A program made the position numbers and the translations under genes. From positions 1 to 28,299 of the IMG/VR virus record IMGVR_UViG_3300009068_000149: 28,299 nt of DNA. One strand, written 5' to 3'. This DNA comes from a virus. Positions within the stretch are counted from its first letter, which is position 1, and each line of letters begins with the position of its first letter. Below, in pieces: positions 7,449 to 14,545 of the stretch. The notes beneath the pieces were generated by a model. It made no database searches. It was not told where the DNA came from and saw only the letters and a program-made list of their open reading frames with translations.

Positions 7449-7602
7449 TATACTTGGTTTCATCCTATTCCTCTTTTTTGTCCCTTTCGTGCTATGCATT
7501 ATACTTTATACATGGATCATGTTTAATTTAATTAATTTTACTGTCCGACACATTTGGTATGTACTAATATTCCTGTTTGTGCTATATCTAATATTCAATT
7601 GA
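7441..7602 (+). CDS. Small two-TM membrane protein (53 aa, GTG start)
   Basis: A short frame starting with GTG overlapping the stop of the preceding gene by 8 bases, with AAGGA (7430-7434) six bases upstream. The 53-residue product is almost entirely hydrophobic: a first segment ILGFILFLFFVPFVLCIILY (4-23), a turn with Arg36 and His37, and a second segment IWYVLIFLFVLYLIF (38-52). It could be a holin-like or membrane-modulating peptide; the family is unknown. The promoter for the next gene lies inside its 3' end. The frame is uninterrupted, well placed and has a good ribosome site, so I consider it real. Confidence 0.65.
   Translation: MASILGFILFLFFVPFVLCIILYTWIMFNLINFTVRHIWYVLIFLFVLYLIFN
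7560..7588 (+). promoter_or_regulatory. TGTACT-N17-TATATC promoter
   Basis: TGTACT at 7560-7565, a 17-base spacer and TATATC at 7583-7588 within TGTGCTATATC (extended -10). The predicted start is near 7595, 19 bases before the ATG at 7614, the same spacing as at the polymerase and primase genes. One base differs in each hexamer from the best copies. Confidence 0.55.
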
Positions 7603-7613
7603 GGAGATATATT

Positions 7614-7826
7614 ATGGCAAATCCGATTAAAACCCCGAGCCTGTCCGATGGCACTGGCGTCACACTTCGCACTCTCATCGATTACACTAAACAGGCTGTA
7701 GTCGCATTGAATAACTCTGGTGAGGAAGAAGCTGCTCACTACTTCGACTGCTTCCTTGATTATCTTACTCTAGACGTAGCCAACGGAAAACCGTTTGGTT
7801 TCACATATAAATCGTTAGGTCTATAA
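7614..7826 (+). CDS. Hypothetical protein (70 aa)
   Basis: A 70-residue acidic protein; ATG chosen because GAGGAG lies at 7601-7606, seven bases upstream. The sequence TLRTLIDYTKQAVVALNN, then EEEAAHYFDCFLDYLTLDVANG, reads as two or three helices, followed by a short FGFTYKSLGL tail. No motif or signal is recognised. It starts a run of six or more tightly spaced genes reading in one direction, probably one transcript from the promoter at 7560. Confidence 0.75.
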   Translation: MANPIKTPSLSDGTGVTLRTLIDYTKQAVVALNNSGEEEAAHYFDCFLDYLTLDVANGKPFGFTYKSLGL

Positions 7827-7829
7827 ATT

Positions 7830-8114
7830 ATGCTTATTGAAACCCCGTATAAGATCAATGATATTGTCACTCTCAAGGTCCTTGGTGGTGATGAGATTAT
7901 CGGTCGGTTGACTGCAGTCGATGGTTCTGTAACCATCAACAAGCCCCATGTCGTCATGATGGGCCAGCAAGGTTTCGGTCTCGTTCCTTACATCATGACT
8001 GCTGGTCCAGACGTCAAGGTTGACTTCAAGTCTGAACACATCTTCAGTCTTGTTAAAACCTATGAGCCTGTTGCCAAGGAATACATCAAACAAACAAGTG
8101 GACTTGTGATATGA
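7830..8114 (+). CDS. Small beta-rich protein, possibly LSm-like fold (94 aa)
   Basis: A 94-residue protein with alternating strands: DIVTLKVLGGDEIIGRLTAVDG then VTINKPHVVMMGQQGFGLVPY. The G-x-E-I-x-G-x-L turn followed by strand resembles the first half of Sm/Hfq-like domains, and small proteins of this kind occur in T4-like phages; this is pattern-based inference. If correct it might bind RNA, which would be notable beside two structured RNAs, but an unrelated beta barrel is equally possible. It overlaps the next gene by ATGA. Confidence 0.7.
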   Translation: MLIETPYKINDIVTLKVLGGDEIIGRLTAVDGSVTINKPHVVMMGQQGFGLVPYIMTAGPDVKVDFKSEHIFSLVKTYEPVAKEYIKQTSGLVI

Positions 8115-8506
8115 TTGTTCAGAACGCCGCAACATGTCTTGGATGTGGAGACTTCATCGTCTCAAAGCATCGTCATGACTATGTAGAATGCACATGTGGT
8201 GCCATTGCAGTAGATGGCGGTCAGGAATATCTTCGTCGCGTCGGTGACTTTGCTAATGCTGTCGACTTATCTTGGTCTTTGCCTGATGAGTTGTATGTGG
8301 CATGTGCTGATGCCGCTGGCCTTGCTATGGACAGCGGACGAAACACTAAAGGTGTGGCCAATGCTGTGATGCGTAAGCTTCGTGAGGCACGTCGTGTGAT
8401 TGCTGAAGACGAGCAACGTATCATTGCACACAATCCTCGTCTAGATGAGATAATGGTTGAAGAAGCCGATGGCAGTTTCAATCGTTATAAAAAGGTTGTT
8501 GAATGA
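8111..8506 (+). CDS. Zinc-ribbon protein (DUF7695-like N-terminus, 131 aa)
   Basis: A 131-residue protein. The first 45 residues carry CLGC (Cys9, Cys12) and CTC (Cys28, Cys30) around a His-rich HRHDY segment, then GAIAVDGGQEYLRR. This C-x2-C...C-x-C arrangement with the VDGG..YLRR tail matches, from memory, DUF7695 zinc-ribbon proteins found in phages. The remainder is helical (ANAVMRKLREARRVIAEDEQ) and acidic at the end. It probably binds one zinc ion; role unknown. It is coupled by ATGA overlaps on both sides. Confidence 0.75.
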   Translation: MIVQNAATCLGCGDFIVSKHRHDYVECTCGAIAVDGGQEYLRRVGDFANAVDLSWSLPDELYVACADAAGLAMDSGRNTKGVANAVMRKLREARRVIAEDEQRIIAHNPRLDEIMVEEADGSFNRYKKVVE

Positions 8507-8751
8507 ACCTTGAAGCCGAAGCATATGAAGGCGAACTCAAGTCTCTGAGAGAGAAGGTTGCCTTGTATGACAAGATCTTCCTCCATTCCTTCGCTGTTGA
8601 TAAGGTAGGTAACATCTACTTCATCTGCGGCGAAGGCGGTGAGAAGGATAAGAATAATCTACCCAACCAAATCCATGTTTGTCCGGCATATGGATGTGAT
8701 TGGTTCCAAGTATATGAAAAGACGGACAAAACTTTTGCACCTGAATGGTAA
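8503..8751 (+). CDS. Hypothetical protein (82 aa)
   Basis: An 82-residue protein coupled by ATGA overlap to the zinc-ribbon gene. It starts with a short acidic helix (EAYEGELKSLREKVALYDKI), then VDKVGNIYFICGEGGEKD and HVCPAYGCDWFQVYEKT. Three cysteines (one in FICG, then CPAYGC) could bind metal, though no complete ribbon is visible. Product otherwise not recognised. It belongs to the same transcription unit as its neighbours. Confidence 0.7.
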   Translation: MNLEAEAYEGELKSLREKVALYDKIFLHSFAVDKVGNIYFICGEGGEKDKNNLPNQIHVCPAYGCDWFQVYEKTDKTFAPEW

Positions 8752-8762
8752 GGAGAATTATT

Positions 8763-9032
8763 ATGAGTAAGATTACTGTTGAAATCGATCCCGATGCGTT
8801 GTATAGTGTTGTTGTCGATGAACTAATTCAATCACGTACCGGTTTACTTGAAGACTATATACGTGGTACAAATATGATCTTTGACGTCGATCCTGAACAA
8901 GATCGCAAGCGGCTTGCTGAAATGATTAAGGCTATGGAACTTGTTGTTGATTGGTTGTCAGTTCCAGGAACCTATAAGTTCGATCCGCTTCCGGAAGTTG
9001 AACCAGTTGAATCACGTAATCTAGGTAATTAA
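8763..9032 (+). CDS. Hypothetical acidic protein (89 aa)
   Basis: An 89-residue acidic protein. The ATG at 8763 is preceded by AAGGAGA (8750-8756); an in-frame ATG at 8745 overlapping the previous gene has no such site. The sequence MSKITVEIDPDALYSVVVDELIQSR suggests a strand then a helix, followed by a second helix (RKRLAEMIKAMELVVDWL) and a Pro/Glu-rich tail. No function recognised; I recall small proteins of similar start in T4-like phages. Confidence 0.75.
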   Translation: MSKITVEIDPDALYSVVVDELIQSRTGLLEDYIRGTNMIFDVDPEQDRKRLAEMIKAMELVVDWLSVPGTYKFDPLPEVEPVESRNLGN

Positions 9033-9034
9033 TC

Positions 9035-9424
9035 ATGCAAAAAAAGTATCTTGTAGAGACCATCAGCGTATTCCGCATGCGTTATGTCGTTGAGGCAGAC
9101 TGTGCAGAACATGCCAAGGATGAAGTCACCATGAACATGGGCGATCTTGCAGAACTTTCACAATATCATCTTGATGAGATGATCTCTTCTACTCGTGAGA
9201 TCGATACAACTGAGTATCTTCGTATGTTTGATGAGGACAATGATTACCTCAAAGATTGGTCAGACGAACACAAACTTGGTTGGATCAACAAGATTGAATA
9301 TGTTAAGGACACAAAGGCTAACGAGACAGAACTAAAGGAACTTGATCCAGACCAGCGTGACTGGGAATATGATGGTTGTGGCAGTAAAGTCTGGAAGGGC
9401 ACAATGGATCCTTACAATGATTGA
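9035..9424 (+). CDS. Hypothetical protein, possibly DpnD/PcfM-like N-terminus (129 aa)
   Basis: A 129-residue acidic protein. The start KKYLVETISVFRMRYVVEADCAEHAKDEV has the strand-helix pattern of small DpnD/PcfM-like (PF14207) proteins; the match is only a resemblance. The rest is acidic (EYLRMFDEDNDYLKDW, ELDPDQRDWEYDG) with no catalytic motif. An AGG lies about nine bases before the ATG. The 3' end overlaps the SGNH hydrolase gene by 8 bases. Confidence 0.7.
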   Translation: MQKKYLVETISVFRMRYVVEADCAEHAKDEVTMNMGDLAELSQYHLDEMISSTREIDTTEYLRMFDEDNDYLKDWSDEHKLGWINKIEYVKDTKANETELKELDPDQRDWEYDGCGSKVWKGTMDPYND

Positions 9425-9833
9425 ATGTTTAATTATTGGTGACTCAATTGCGGTCGGTACCAAAATGTTTGCTCCTAAGGAATGCGTCTCGTATTCCAAG
9501 GGCGGATTCAATACGTGGCAGTGGAATAAGCGGTGGGGCAATGTCAAGCTCGAAGCCAATACCGTTGTTATCAGCCTCGGCACCAATGACCATAAGTATG
9601 TCAACACCTTCAAGGAACTATCTAAGATGCGTTATCGTGTCAGTGCCATGAAGGTTGTATGGGTCATGCCTCCGTGCAACAAGGGCTTCTGTAAGCCTGG
9701 TGTCAATGCAACTGTCAAGGATATTGCACACAAATATGGCGATACTATTATCTCTGCCTCGTTTGTGCAACCTGACCACATCCATCCGTCCTGGCGTGGA
9801 TACAAGGATATCGTAAAGAAAGCAGGTCTGTGA
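9417..9833 (+). CDS. SGNH/GDSL-family hydrolase (138 aa)
   Basis: A compact SGNH hydrolase with all four blocks: block I LIIGDSIAVG with nucleophile Ser10; block II glycine Gly30 in YSKGGFN; block III ISLGTND with Asn57; block V QPDHIHPSWRG with Asp120 and His123. At 138 residues it is short for the family, which averages near 200. Substrates of phage members include acetyl groups or esters on surface glycans and peptidoglycan; none can be assigned here. No signal peptide is visible, so a cytoplasmic or virion role is likely. The ATG at 9417 overlaps the preceding gene by 8 bases. Confidence 0.88.
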   Translation: MIECLIIGDSIAVGTKMFAPKECVSYSKGGFNTWQWNKRWGNVKLEANTVVISLGTNDHKYVNTFKELSKMRYRVSAMKVVWVMPPCNKGFCKPGVNATVKDIAHKYGDTIISASFVQPDHIHPSWRGYKDIVKKAGL

Positions 9834-10363
9834 ACATCTTCTATCTTCATGAAGATCCGCGGCAGTGTGCACAGTGGATGGTAGACAAGCATGTCGTCAA
9901 GATGATCCTTGAGACTGCCCAACTACTATCCACGGCACATCGTCTACTCGACGGAACCGAATCCATAGATACGTCGTCTGGACGTAAGAAAAGGGTATAT
10001 ACACTACATGATGAACGCGATACTATTTTCTATAGTGCTACTCATATCAATCACCCAAGTGCTGTTTGGGCCAGATCGTCGGTGGAAAATTATAACTGGC
10101 TGGTCGATCATCTCTTTGCTCTCAGCGATGAATATACTTATCGTTATGGCAAGTACCACATGACCATGGATAAGATGGGATTGATGATCCAGTCTCCGCC
10201 GCTTAATCTCAAGGAGTGGGACTGGACGCCGATGCCATCTTGCATGGATGAACAATACAAGATCGGTGATGATCCTATTGCCAACTACCGTAACTACTAC
10301 AAGTACGGTAAGGCTTCCATGCACTCATGGAAGAAACGTTCAGCTCCAGAGTGGATCAACTAA
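9830..10363 (+). CDS. Conserved phage protein, Pyr_excise-like (177 aa)
   Basis: A 177-residue protein starting with GTG in a GTGA overlap. The opening MNIFYLHEDPRQCAQWMVDKHVVKMILETAQLL resembles the N-terminus of the Pyr_excise (PF03013, pyrimidine-dimer glycosylase-like) family, including the DKHVVKM helix, and INHPSAVWARSSVENYNWLVDHL matches a conserved marine T4-like phage protein as I remember it. If a true glycosylase, it would repair UV-damaged phage DNA; the assignment to a DNA repair activity is not proven by these motifs. It is the last gene of its unit, followed at once by a strong terminator. Confidence 0.8.
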   Translation: MNIFYLHEDPRQCAQWMVDKHVVKMILETAQLLSTAHRLLDGTESIDTSSGRKKRVYTLHDERDTIFYSATHINHPSAVWARSSVENYNWLVDHLFALSDEYTYRYGKYHMTMDKMGLMIQSPPLNLKEWDWTPMPSCMDEQYKIGDDPIANYRNYYKYGKASMHSWKKRSAPEWIN

Positions 10364-10385
10364 ACCTCCTTCGGGAGGTTTTTTT
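10362..10385 (+). terminator. Intrinsic terminator
   Basis: AAACCTCC (10362-10369), the stable loop TTCG, then GGAGGTTT (10374-10381), continuing into a seven-T run (10379-10385). It begins two bases from the end of the preceding stop codon and separates the early small-gene unit from the late promoter that follows. Confidence 0.93.
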
Positions 10386-10391
10386 GTATCT

Positions 10392-10399
10392 TATAAATA
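10392..10399 (+). promoter_or_regulatory. T4-like late promoter TATAAATA
   Basis: An exact TATAAATA box seven bases after a terminator and about 16 bases before the ATG of the nuclease-like gene. The expected start near 10406 lies after an in-frame ATG at 10401, which supports the downstream start at 10416. Confidence 0.75.
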
Positions 10400-10415
10400 G
10401 ATGAAAGGAGTTTAT

Positions 10416-11138
10416 ATGAGTGCTGCATCAGACAAATATGAAAGAGATGTTGCCAAGAACATCGATCAAATCCCAGGTGTCAAGGCAGAGAGGCCATCGG
10501 TTGGTACAGACTATCCTGACGTAAAGCTAACTTATAATAATAAGAAGACGTGGCTTGAGGTCAAGATGAGTCATACCGACAACCTGTCAAATCCTCGTAT
10601 GTTCTATAAGAATGGTAAATGGCAGACAACATATAAAACTCCAGCTGCAGCAGCTGCTGTCGAGATCCTGAACAAGTCGCCTATGACCAAAAAGTTTATA
10701 GAAGAGATCTCTAAGTTCTCTGGTATTCCGATGAAGGATCTTAAGATACCATCATCTAAGACTGGACTGAAAGAACCAGGTGCTGTTCCTCTGCATATCA
10801 TGAAGGCATACTTTTCAAAGCCAGGTATCAATCGTTACATCGCCAACAAAGAGAACCAGGATCTTGGCAAGGTCGTAACTGACCACTATACGATTGGCAA
10901 GACTGAACCTGCATACTATATGCAGGCAGGTGACGACTTCTATAAGATCTCTAATAAGGACCCATTCGGTTTCGGATCAAGTATTCCCCTACTAAAAGGC
11001 ATGGGCGACTTCAAGGTTCGTATCGGTACGCGTACAGAATTCTATGAGGTTCAGGCTGAGATTAAAATCAAGAAGATGCCAAACAGCGACTACTCGTTGA
11101 AACCGGGATCGAAAAAAAAGAACCCATTTCTAAAATAA
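10416..11138 (+). CDS. PD-(D/E)XK nuclease-like protein (240 aa)
   Basis: A basic 240-residue protein. I start it at 10416: AAAGGAG is at 10404-10410, while an in-frame ATG at 10401 sits next to the late promoter and would be lost from its transcript. Residues 25-50 read RPSVGTDYPDVKL then KKTWLEVKM, giving Asp35 and Glu48-x-Lys50, the typical spacing of a PD-(D/E)XK core; an upstream glutamate (Glu10) could complete the site. The C-terminal half is Lys-rich and ends KKKNPFLK. It could be a DNA endonuclease acting on host DNA or in packaging. Late promoter control suggests a role in virion production or packaging. Confidence 0.65.
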   Translation: MSAASDKYERDVAKNIDQIPGVKAERPSVGTDYPDVKLTYNNKKTWLEVKMSHTDNLSNPRMFYKNGKWQTTYKTPAAAAAVEILNKSPMTKKFIEEISKFSGIPMKDLKIPSSKTGLKEPGAVPLHIMKAYFSKPGINRYIANKENQDLGKVVTDHYTIGKTEPAYYMQAGDDFYKISNKDPFGFGSSIPLLKGMGDFKVRIGTRTEFYEVQAEIKIKKMPNSDYSLKPGSKKKNPFLK

Positions 11139-11142
11139 ACTA

Positions 11143-11171
11143 TGTACATTATTTCGAAAACGTTGTAGGGT
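11143..11171 (+). promoter_or_regulatory. TGTACA-N17-TAGGGT promoter, leader nearly absent
   Basis: TGTACA at 11143-11148, a 17-base spacer and TAGGGT at 11166-11171. Its spacer resembles the element at 6605 (TATnTCGAAAA). The predicted start falls at about 11177, the A of the ATG, so a transcript from here would be leaderless; the AGGG that could act as ribosome site lies within the -10. Confidence 0.5.
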
Positions 11172-11176
11172 AAACT

Positions 11177-11782
11177 ATGATAAAGAAAAGATTCAGAGAG
11201 TTTGTAGGTTCAGGTACGCTCACGATATTCGATATCGATGAGACATTGTTCCATACGTATGCCAAGGTCGCTGTCATGAAGGACGGCAAGGTTGTTCGGA
11301 TGCTGGATAACCAACAATTCAATACCTACAAGCGTAAAGCCGGTGAGACCTACAACTATGGTGAGTTTGCGAATGCTGAGGTATTTCGTAAGTCGTCTAA
11401 ACCTATAGATCGTATGGTTGCCAAGGCCAAGGCGATCTTTGCCAACTCTCGTAAGAATCCACACAGTCGTGTTATCATCTGTACTGCTCGTGCAGACTTT
11501 GACAACAAGGATATCTTCCTTCAGACGTTCCGTGACTATGGTCTACCTATAGATCAGATCCACGTCGAACGCGCTGGTAACCTGAAGATCGACTCATCGG
11601 CCGAAGCCAAGAAGATCATCTTCCGGAAATATATAAATACAAAGAACTATGTAAAACTTAGGTTGTTTGATGATGCACCTAGCAATCTTCATGCATTCCT
11701 TTCTTTACAGAAAGAGTACCCGAACATCAAGTTCGAGGCTTATTTTGTAAACCCTGATGGATCGATAAAGACTGTACGATGA
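11177..11782 (+). CDS. HAD-superfamily phosphatase (201 aa)
   Basis: A HAD-fold hydrolase. Motif I is TIFDIDETLF with Asp19 (nucleophile) and Asp21 (acid/base); motif II is VIICTAR with Thr103; a motif III lysine (about 145-146) lies in SSAEAKKII; motif IV is LRLFDDAPSN with Asp165 and Asp166. The layout resembles the 3'-phosphatase domain of T4 polynucleotide kinase and related phage HAD proteins, without a P-loop kinase domain. A likely role is removal of phosphates from nucleic-acid ends or nucleotides, which would fit the ligase-like gene two genes downstream. It begins MIKKRFREFVGSG, similar to leaders on neighbouring proteins. The stop overlaps the next ATG. Confidence 0.85.
   Translation: MIKKRFREFVGSGTLTIFDIDETLFHTYAKVAVMKDGKVVRMLDNQQFNTYKRKAGETYNYGEFANAEVFRKSSKPIDRMVAKAKAIFANSRKNPHSRVIICTARADFDNKDIFLQTFRDYGLPIDQIHVERAGNLKIDSSAEAKKIIFRKYINTKNYVKLRLFDDAPSNLHAFLSLQKEYPNIKFEAYFVNPDGSIKTVR
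11632..11639 (+). promoter_or_regulatory. Possible late promoter box TATAAATA inside a gene
   Basis: An exact TATAAATA within the HAD coding sequence, 140 bases before the 11779 gene. It could drive the 11779-15180 genes late in infection. Being inside a coding region, it may also be chance. Confidence 0.35.
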
Positions 11783-12765
11783 AATCTTTTAAGAACTACA
11801 TCATTGAATCTCGTATGACAACTCGTGAAGAGATTGTTGCTGCTATTGCTGGCCATAAGAAAGCTGGTGAGATCCTTAATCCTATCTATCAGGATCTTGG
11901 TAGTCAAGCCCGTCGTGTCTTTGGTAAGGAAACCGATGCAGGCCGTGAAGCTATTCTTGCGTCTATGCGTAAAGGCGAACGCGATGCAACGCTTGTTGAT
12001 ATCTATTATTCATGGCCACATGACTCGTTTGTATCCCTCGGTAAGATTGATAAACTTGCATCCAAGCTAAAGCCAGAGTTCAAGGCGATTGCTGCAATTA
12101 CACATGATCTTGTTAAGAAGTGGAAGCCTGTCGCTGACGATCTTAAAGCTCTTAAGGGTATGGTTGTCAAGGTTACACAGAAGCGCGCAGAAGCTAAGGC
12201 TGTTGCTGCCTCTGATATGAGCCGTAAGTTTGCTGACTCGTCATCACTTATCAAGATCTTCGAAAGTCATATGCAAGAATATATTGATATGGCCAAGAAG
12301 CGTTCTGAGGAGTTTGTCAAGGACAAGCTTGATATCCTGAAGAAGCATGGTATGGATCTTAATAAGGTAGCTCCTCTCCCTAATTCACGTACCATGGGTG
12401 CATCCGAGTATAAGTCGGCGCAGGCTAAGCGAGACCTGTTTCGTTCGTTTGTAAAACCAGTATCTAACGCGCATCGTGCCGGTGATCCATACATCGTCAA
12501 GGCTAATCAGGTCATGATTGATCGGTATGTTGAACTGAATGTCAAGGGTGCCGAAGATGCCTATAAGAACTTCATGGGCAAGATGATCGAGAAGATCGGC
12601 AAACCAGTCGTAGATGCTAAGATGACTGGCAACATCTGGACCAATGCTACTCTTCATGTTACCACTGATGACGGTGAAGAGCAGGTTTGGAGTACTCAGA
12701 TGATCATAAACTTCTCTAAGTATCAAACTATGTTTAACCAATTCCCTTCTCGTAGGAAGAAATAA
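11779..12765 (+). CDS. Hypothetical protein with capsid-targeting-like leader (328 aa)
   Basis: A basic, helical, 328-residue protein coupled by ATGA overlap to the HAD gene. It begins MKSFKNYIIES: the first ten residues resemble T4 internal-protein capsid-targeting leaders (MKTYQEFIAE/A in IPIII), with I-x-E before a small residue fitting the gp21 prohead-protease site. The rest includes long Lys/Ala-rich helices (KLKPEFKAIAAITHDLVKKWKPVADDLKALKG) and a C-terminal beta part (IWTNATLHVTTDDGEEQVWSTQMI). No catalytic motif is recognised. Context suggests a head-internal or virion-associated protein; this is inference. Confidence 0.75.
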   Translation: MKSFKNYIIESRMTTREEIVAAIAGHKKAGEILNPIYQDLGSQARRVFGKETDAGREAILASMRKGERDATLVDIYYSWPHDSFVSLGKIDKLASKLKPEFKAIAAITHDLVKKWKPVADDLKALKGMVVKVTQKRAEAKAVAASDMSRKFADSSSLIKIFESHMQEYIDMAKKRSEEFVKDKLDILKKHGMDLNKVAPLPNSRTMGASEYKSAQAKRDLFRSFVKPVSNAHRAGDPYIVKANQVMIDRYVELNVKGAEDAYKNFMGKMIEKIGKPVVDAKMTGNIWTNATLHVTTDDGEEQVWSTQMIINFSKYQTMFNQFPSRRKK

Positions 12766-13934
12766 TGACCTCATTTAAAGATTTCCTTTCAGAAGATGCA
12801 AGCGAAGAAAAGCTTACACACCTTGAACATGCCGAAGATCATGTCATTCATGGTGGCGCTGCTGGATTCTCGCATGCATACCACAACCTGAAGGATGTGC
12901 ATGACAAGCTCACAGGCAAGGAGAATGCAACCAAGGTAACCATGAAGTATGACGGTTCGCCGTCGGTGATCTTCGGTACAAATCCTGAGAATGGCAAGTT
13001 CTTCGTTGCTACTAAGTCTGCTTTCAATAAGAATCCTAAGATCAACTATACACCTGAAGATATCGAACGCAACCATGGGCATGCCCCTGGTCTGGTCGAG
13101 AAGCTTAAGGCTGCATTAGAACACCTGCCTAAGACGACTCCTAAGAAGGGTGTCTACCAGGGTGATATCATGCACACTAGAGGCGATGTCCAGACACATG
13201 GTAATAAAGTTAAGTTCACACCGAATACGATCACATATGCTGCTGATAAGAACTCTCCTCATGGTCAGGCTGCACTAAACTCTCAGATCGGTGTTGCCGT
13301 TCATACTGCATACAAGGGCAAGACCCTACAGGATATGAAGGCACAGTATGCACCTGAACTTAATTCTTTTAAGAAGAATAAGGATGTGCATCTGATCTCT
13401 ACCGAGCACCCGCTTGACCAACTGGACTATAGTCCTAGAGACCAACAACAGTTTGCTAAACACATGAAAGCAGCTGCCATGTTGCATAGAGCTACTGGCG
13501 AAGATGCTTTTGAAGCAGTCCAGAAGCATCAAGTTCCTTTGAAAACATATATCAATAGCACCATTCGTCATGGCACGAATCCATCTCTTAGTGGATATAT
13601 TGAACATCTTACAAATGCTCATCAGAAGAAGATTAATGCTGTAAAGACTGAGAAGGCCAAGGCACAGAAGTCTGCACTGGCTCAGATAGATCTAGATCAT
13701 GTACAGAAGAATCGTGCAGGTTTCAACCGTGTCCTTCAGATGCATCGTCGTCTCCAGAAAGCCAAAGATATCCTGACTCGTACACTGTCTTCGAACTCAG
13801 AGTTTGAACACTCTATTCGTGGCAAGAAAGCAAAGCCAGAGGGATTTGTTGCCGTAAGACATAACCGTCCTACGAAGCTCGTTGATCGTCGTGAGTTCTC
13901 TGCTGCCAACTTTAACAGGGATAGCTCACTATGA
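12765..13934 (+). CDS. KxDG covalent nucleotidyltransferase, ligase-like (DUF6267-type, 389 aa)
   Basis: A 389-residue protein that I recall as DUF6267 in T4-like phages. It has the motifs of the DNA/RNA ligase and capping-enzyme superfamily: motif I MKYDGSPSVIFG with Lys61 as putative nucleotidylated lysine, a motif III-like VYQGDIM (130-136), motif IV PEGFVAV (Glu359) and motif V TKLVDR (Lys371). Together these suggest ATP- or GTP-dependent sealing or adenylylation; the substrate is unknown. The N-terminus MTSFKDFLSED again resembles a capsid-targeting leader with an L-x-E site. It is linked by one-base overlap upstream and ATGA downstream to a second nucleotidyltransferase gene. Confidence 0.8.
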   Translation: MTSFKDFLSEDASEEKLTHLEHAEDHVIHGGAAGFSHAYHNLKDVHDKLTGKENATKVTMKYDGSPSVIFGTNPENGKFFVATKSAFNKNPKINYTPEDIERNHGHAPGLVEKLKAALEHLPKTTPKKGVYQGDIMHTRGDVQTHGNKVKFTPNTITYAADKNSPHGQAALNSQIGVAVHTAYKGKTLQDMKAQYAPELNSFKKNKDVHLISTEHPLDQLDYSPRDQQQFAKHMKAAAMLHRATGEDAFEAVQKHQVPLKTYINSTIRHGTNPSLSGYIEHLTNAHQKKINAVKTEKAKAQKSALAQIDLDHVQKNRAGFNRVLQMHRRLQKAKDILTRTLSSNSEFEHSIRGKKAKPEGFVAVRHNRPTKLVDRREFSAANFNRDSSL

Positions 13935-14545
13935 AATCAATCCATATAACTCAAGGCAGATTTAATCCGGTCCACGCTGGTCATGCTATGGTCGTAAAGC
14001 ATGTAATGGATGCTGCCAAGAAAGAAGGCGCAGATCATAAGATCTTAACTACAGGATCTCATGATGCCAAGAAGAATCCTCTGACGCCCGAGCAGAAGGT
14101 TAAGCATCTCAAGCGGGCTGTCAAGGGATCTAATGTAGAAGCAATGGGCAGAGATGCACCTACACTACTTCATCAGATGTCAAAATTGCATGCGGCGGGT
14201 TATACTCACGTGACTATGCATGTCGGTTCAGACCGTGTTCAGCAGTTCCATGATCTTCTACACCGTTATAATGGCCATGAAGGTGGAAAGCATGGCTATT
14301 ATAACTTCAAGAGCATCAAGGTCAAGTCAGTAGGTGGTGAACGCAAGGAAGGCGGAGATGGTATCGAGTCTGCATCTGGTACCGCTATGCGTAAACATGC
14401 TGCAGCCGGTGACAAGGAATCTTTCCATAAGATGGCTCCATCAGGTATGAGCAAAGCCCACAAGGATGAATTGTATCATGATGTCCGTAAAGGCATGGGT
14501 GTCAACGAATCATTCATCATAAGATTTAAGAACTGGATTAGTTAA
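13931..14545 (+). CDS. HxGH nucleotidyltransferase (204 aa)
   Basis: A 204-residue nucleotidyltransferase of the cytidylyltransferase/NMNAT superfamily: TQGRFNPVHAGHAMVV carries the HxGH signature (His15, His18), and ESASGTAMRKH carries the late S-x-S/G-T-x-x-R motif (Ser149, Thr151, Arg154). Family enzymes transfer AMP or CMP from the triphosphate to a phosphate-bearing acceptor such as NMN or phosphopantetheine; the acceptor is not clear from motifs. The C-terminus VNESFIIRFKNWIS echoes the SFK-type leader of its neighbours, but at the wrong end. Direct coupling to the ligase-like gene suggests the two act together. Confidence 0.85.
   Translation: MKSIHITQGRFNPVHAGHAMVVKHVMDAAKKEGADHKILTTGSHDAKKNPLTPEQKVKHLKRAVKGSNVEAMGRDAPTLLHQMSKLHAAGYTHVTMHVGSDRVQQFHDLLHRYNGHEGGKHGYYNFKSIKVKSVGGERKEGGDGIESASGTAMRKHAAAGDKESFHKMAPSGMSKAHKDELYHDVRKGMGVNESFIIRFKNWIS

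Noticed and set aside
10401-10415. ATG at 10401 as start of the nuclease-like gene
   Set aside because: It is upstream of the expected late transcript start; AAAGGAG serves the ATG at 10416.
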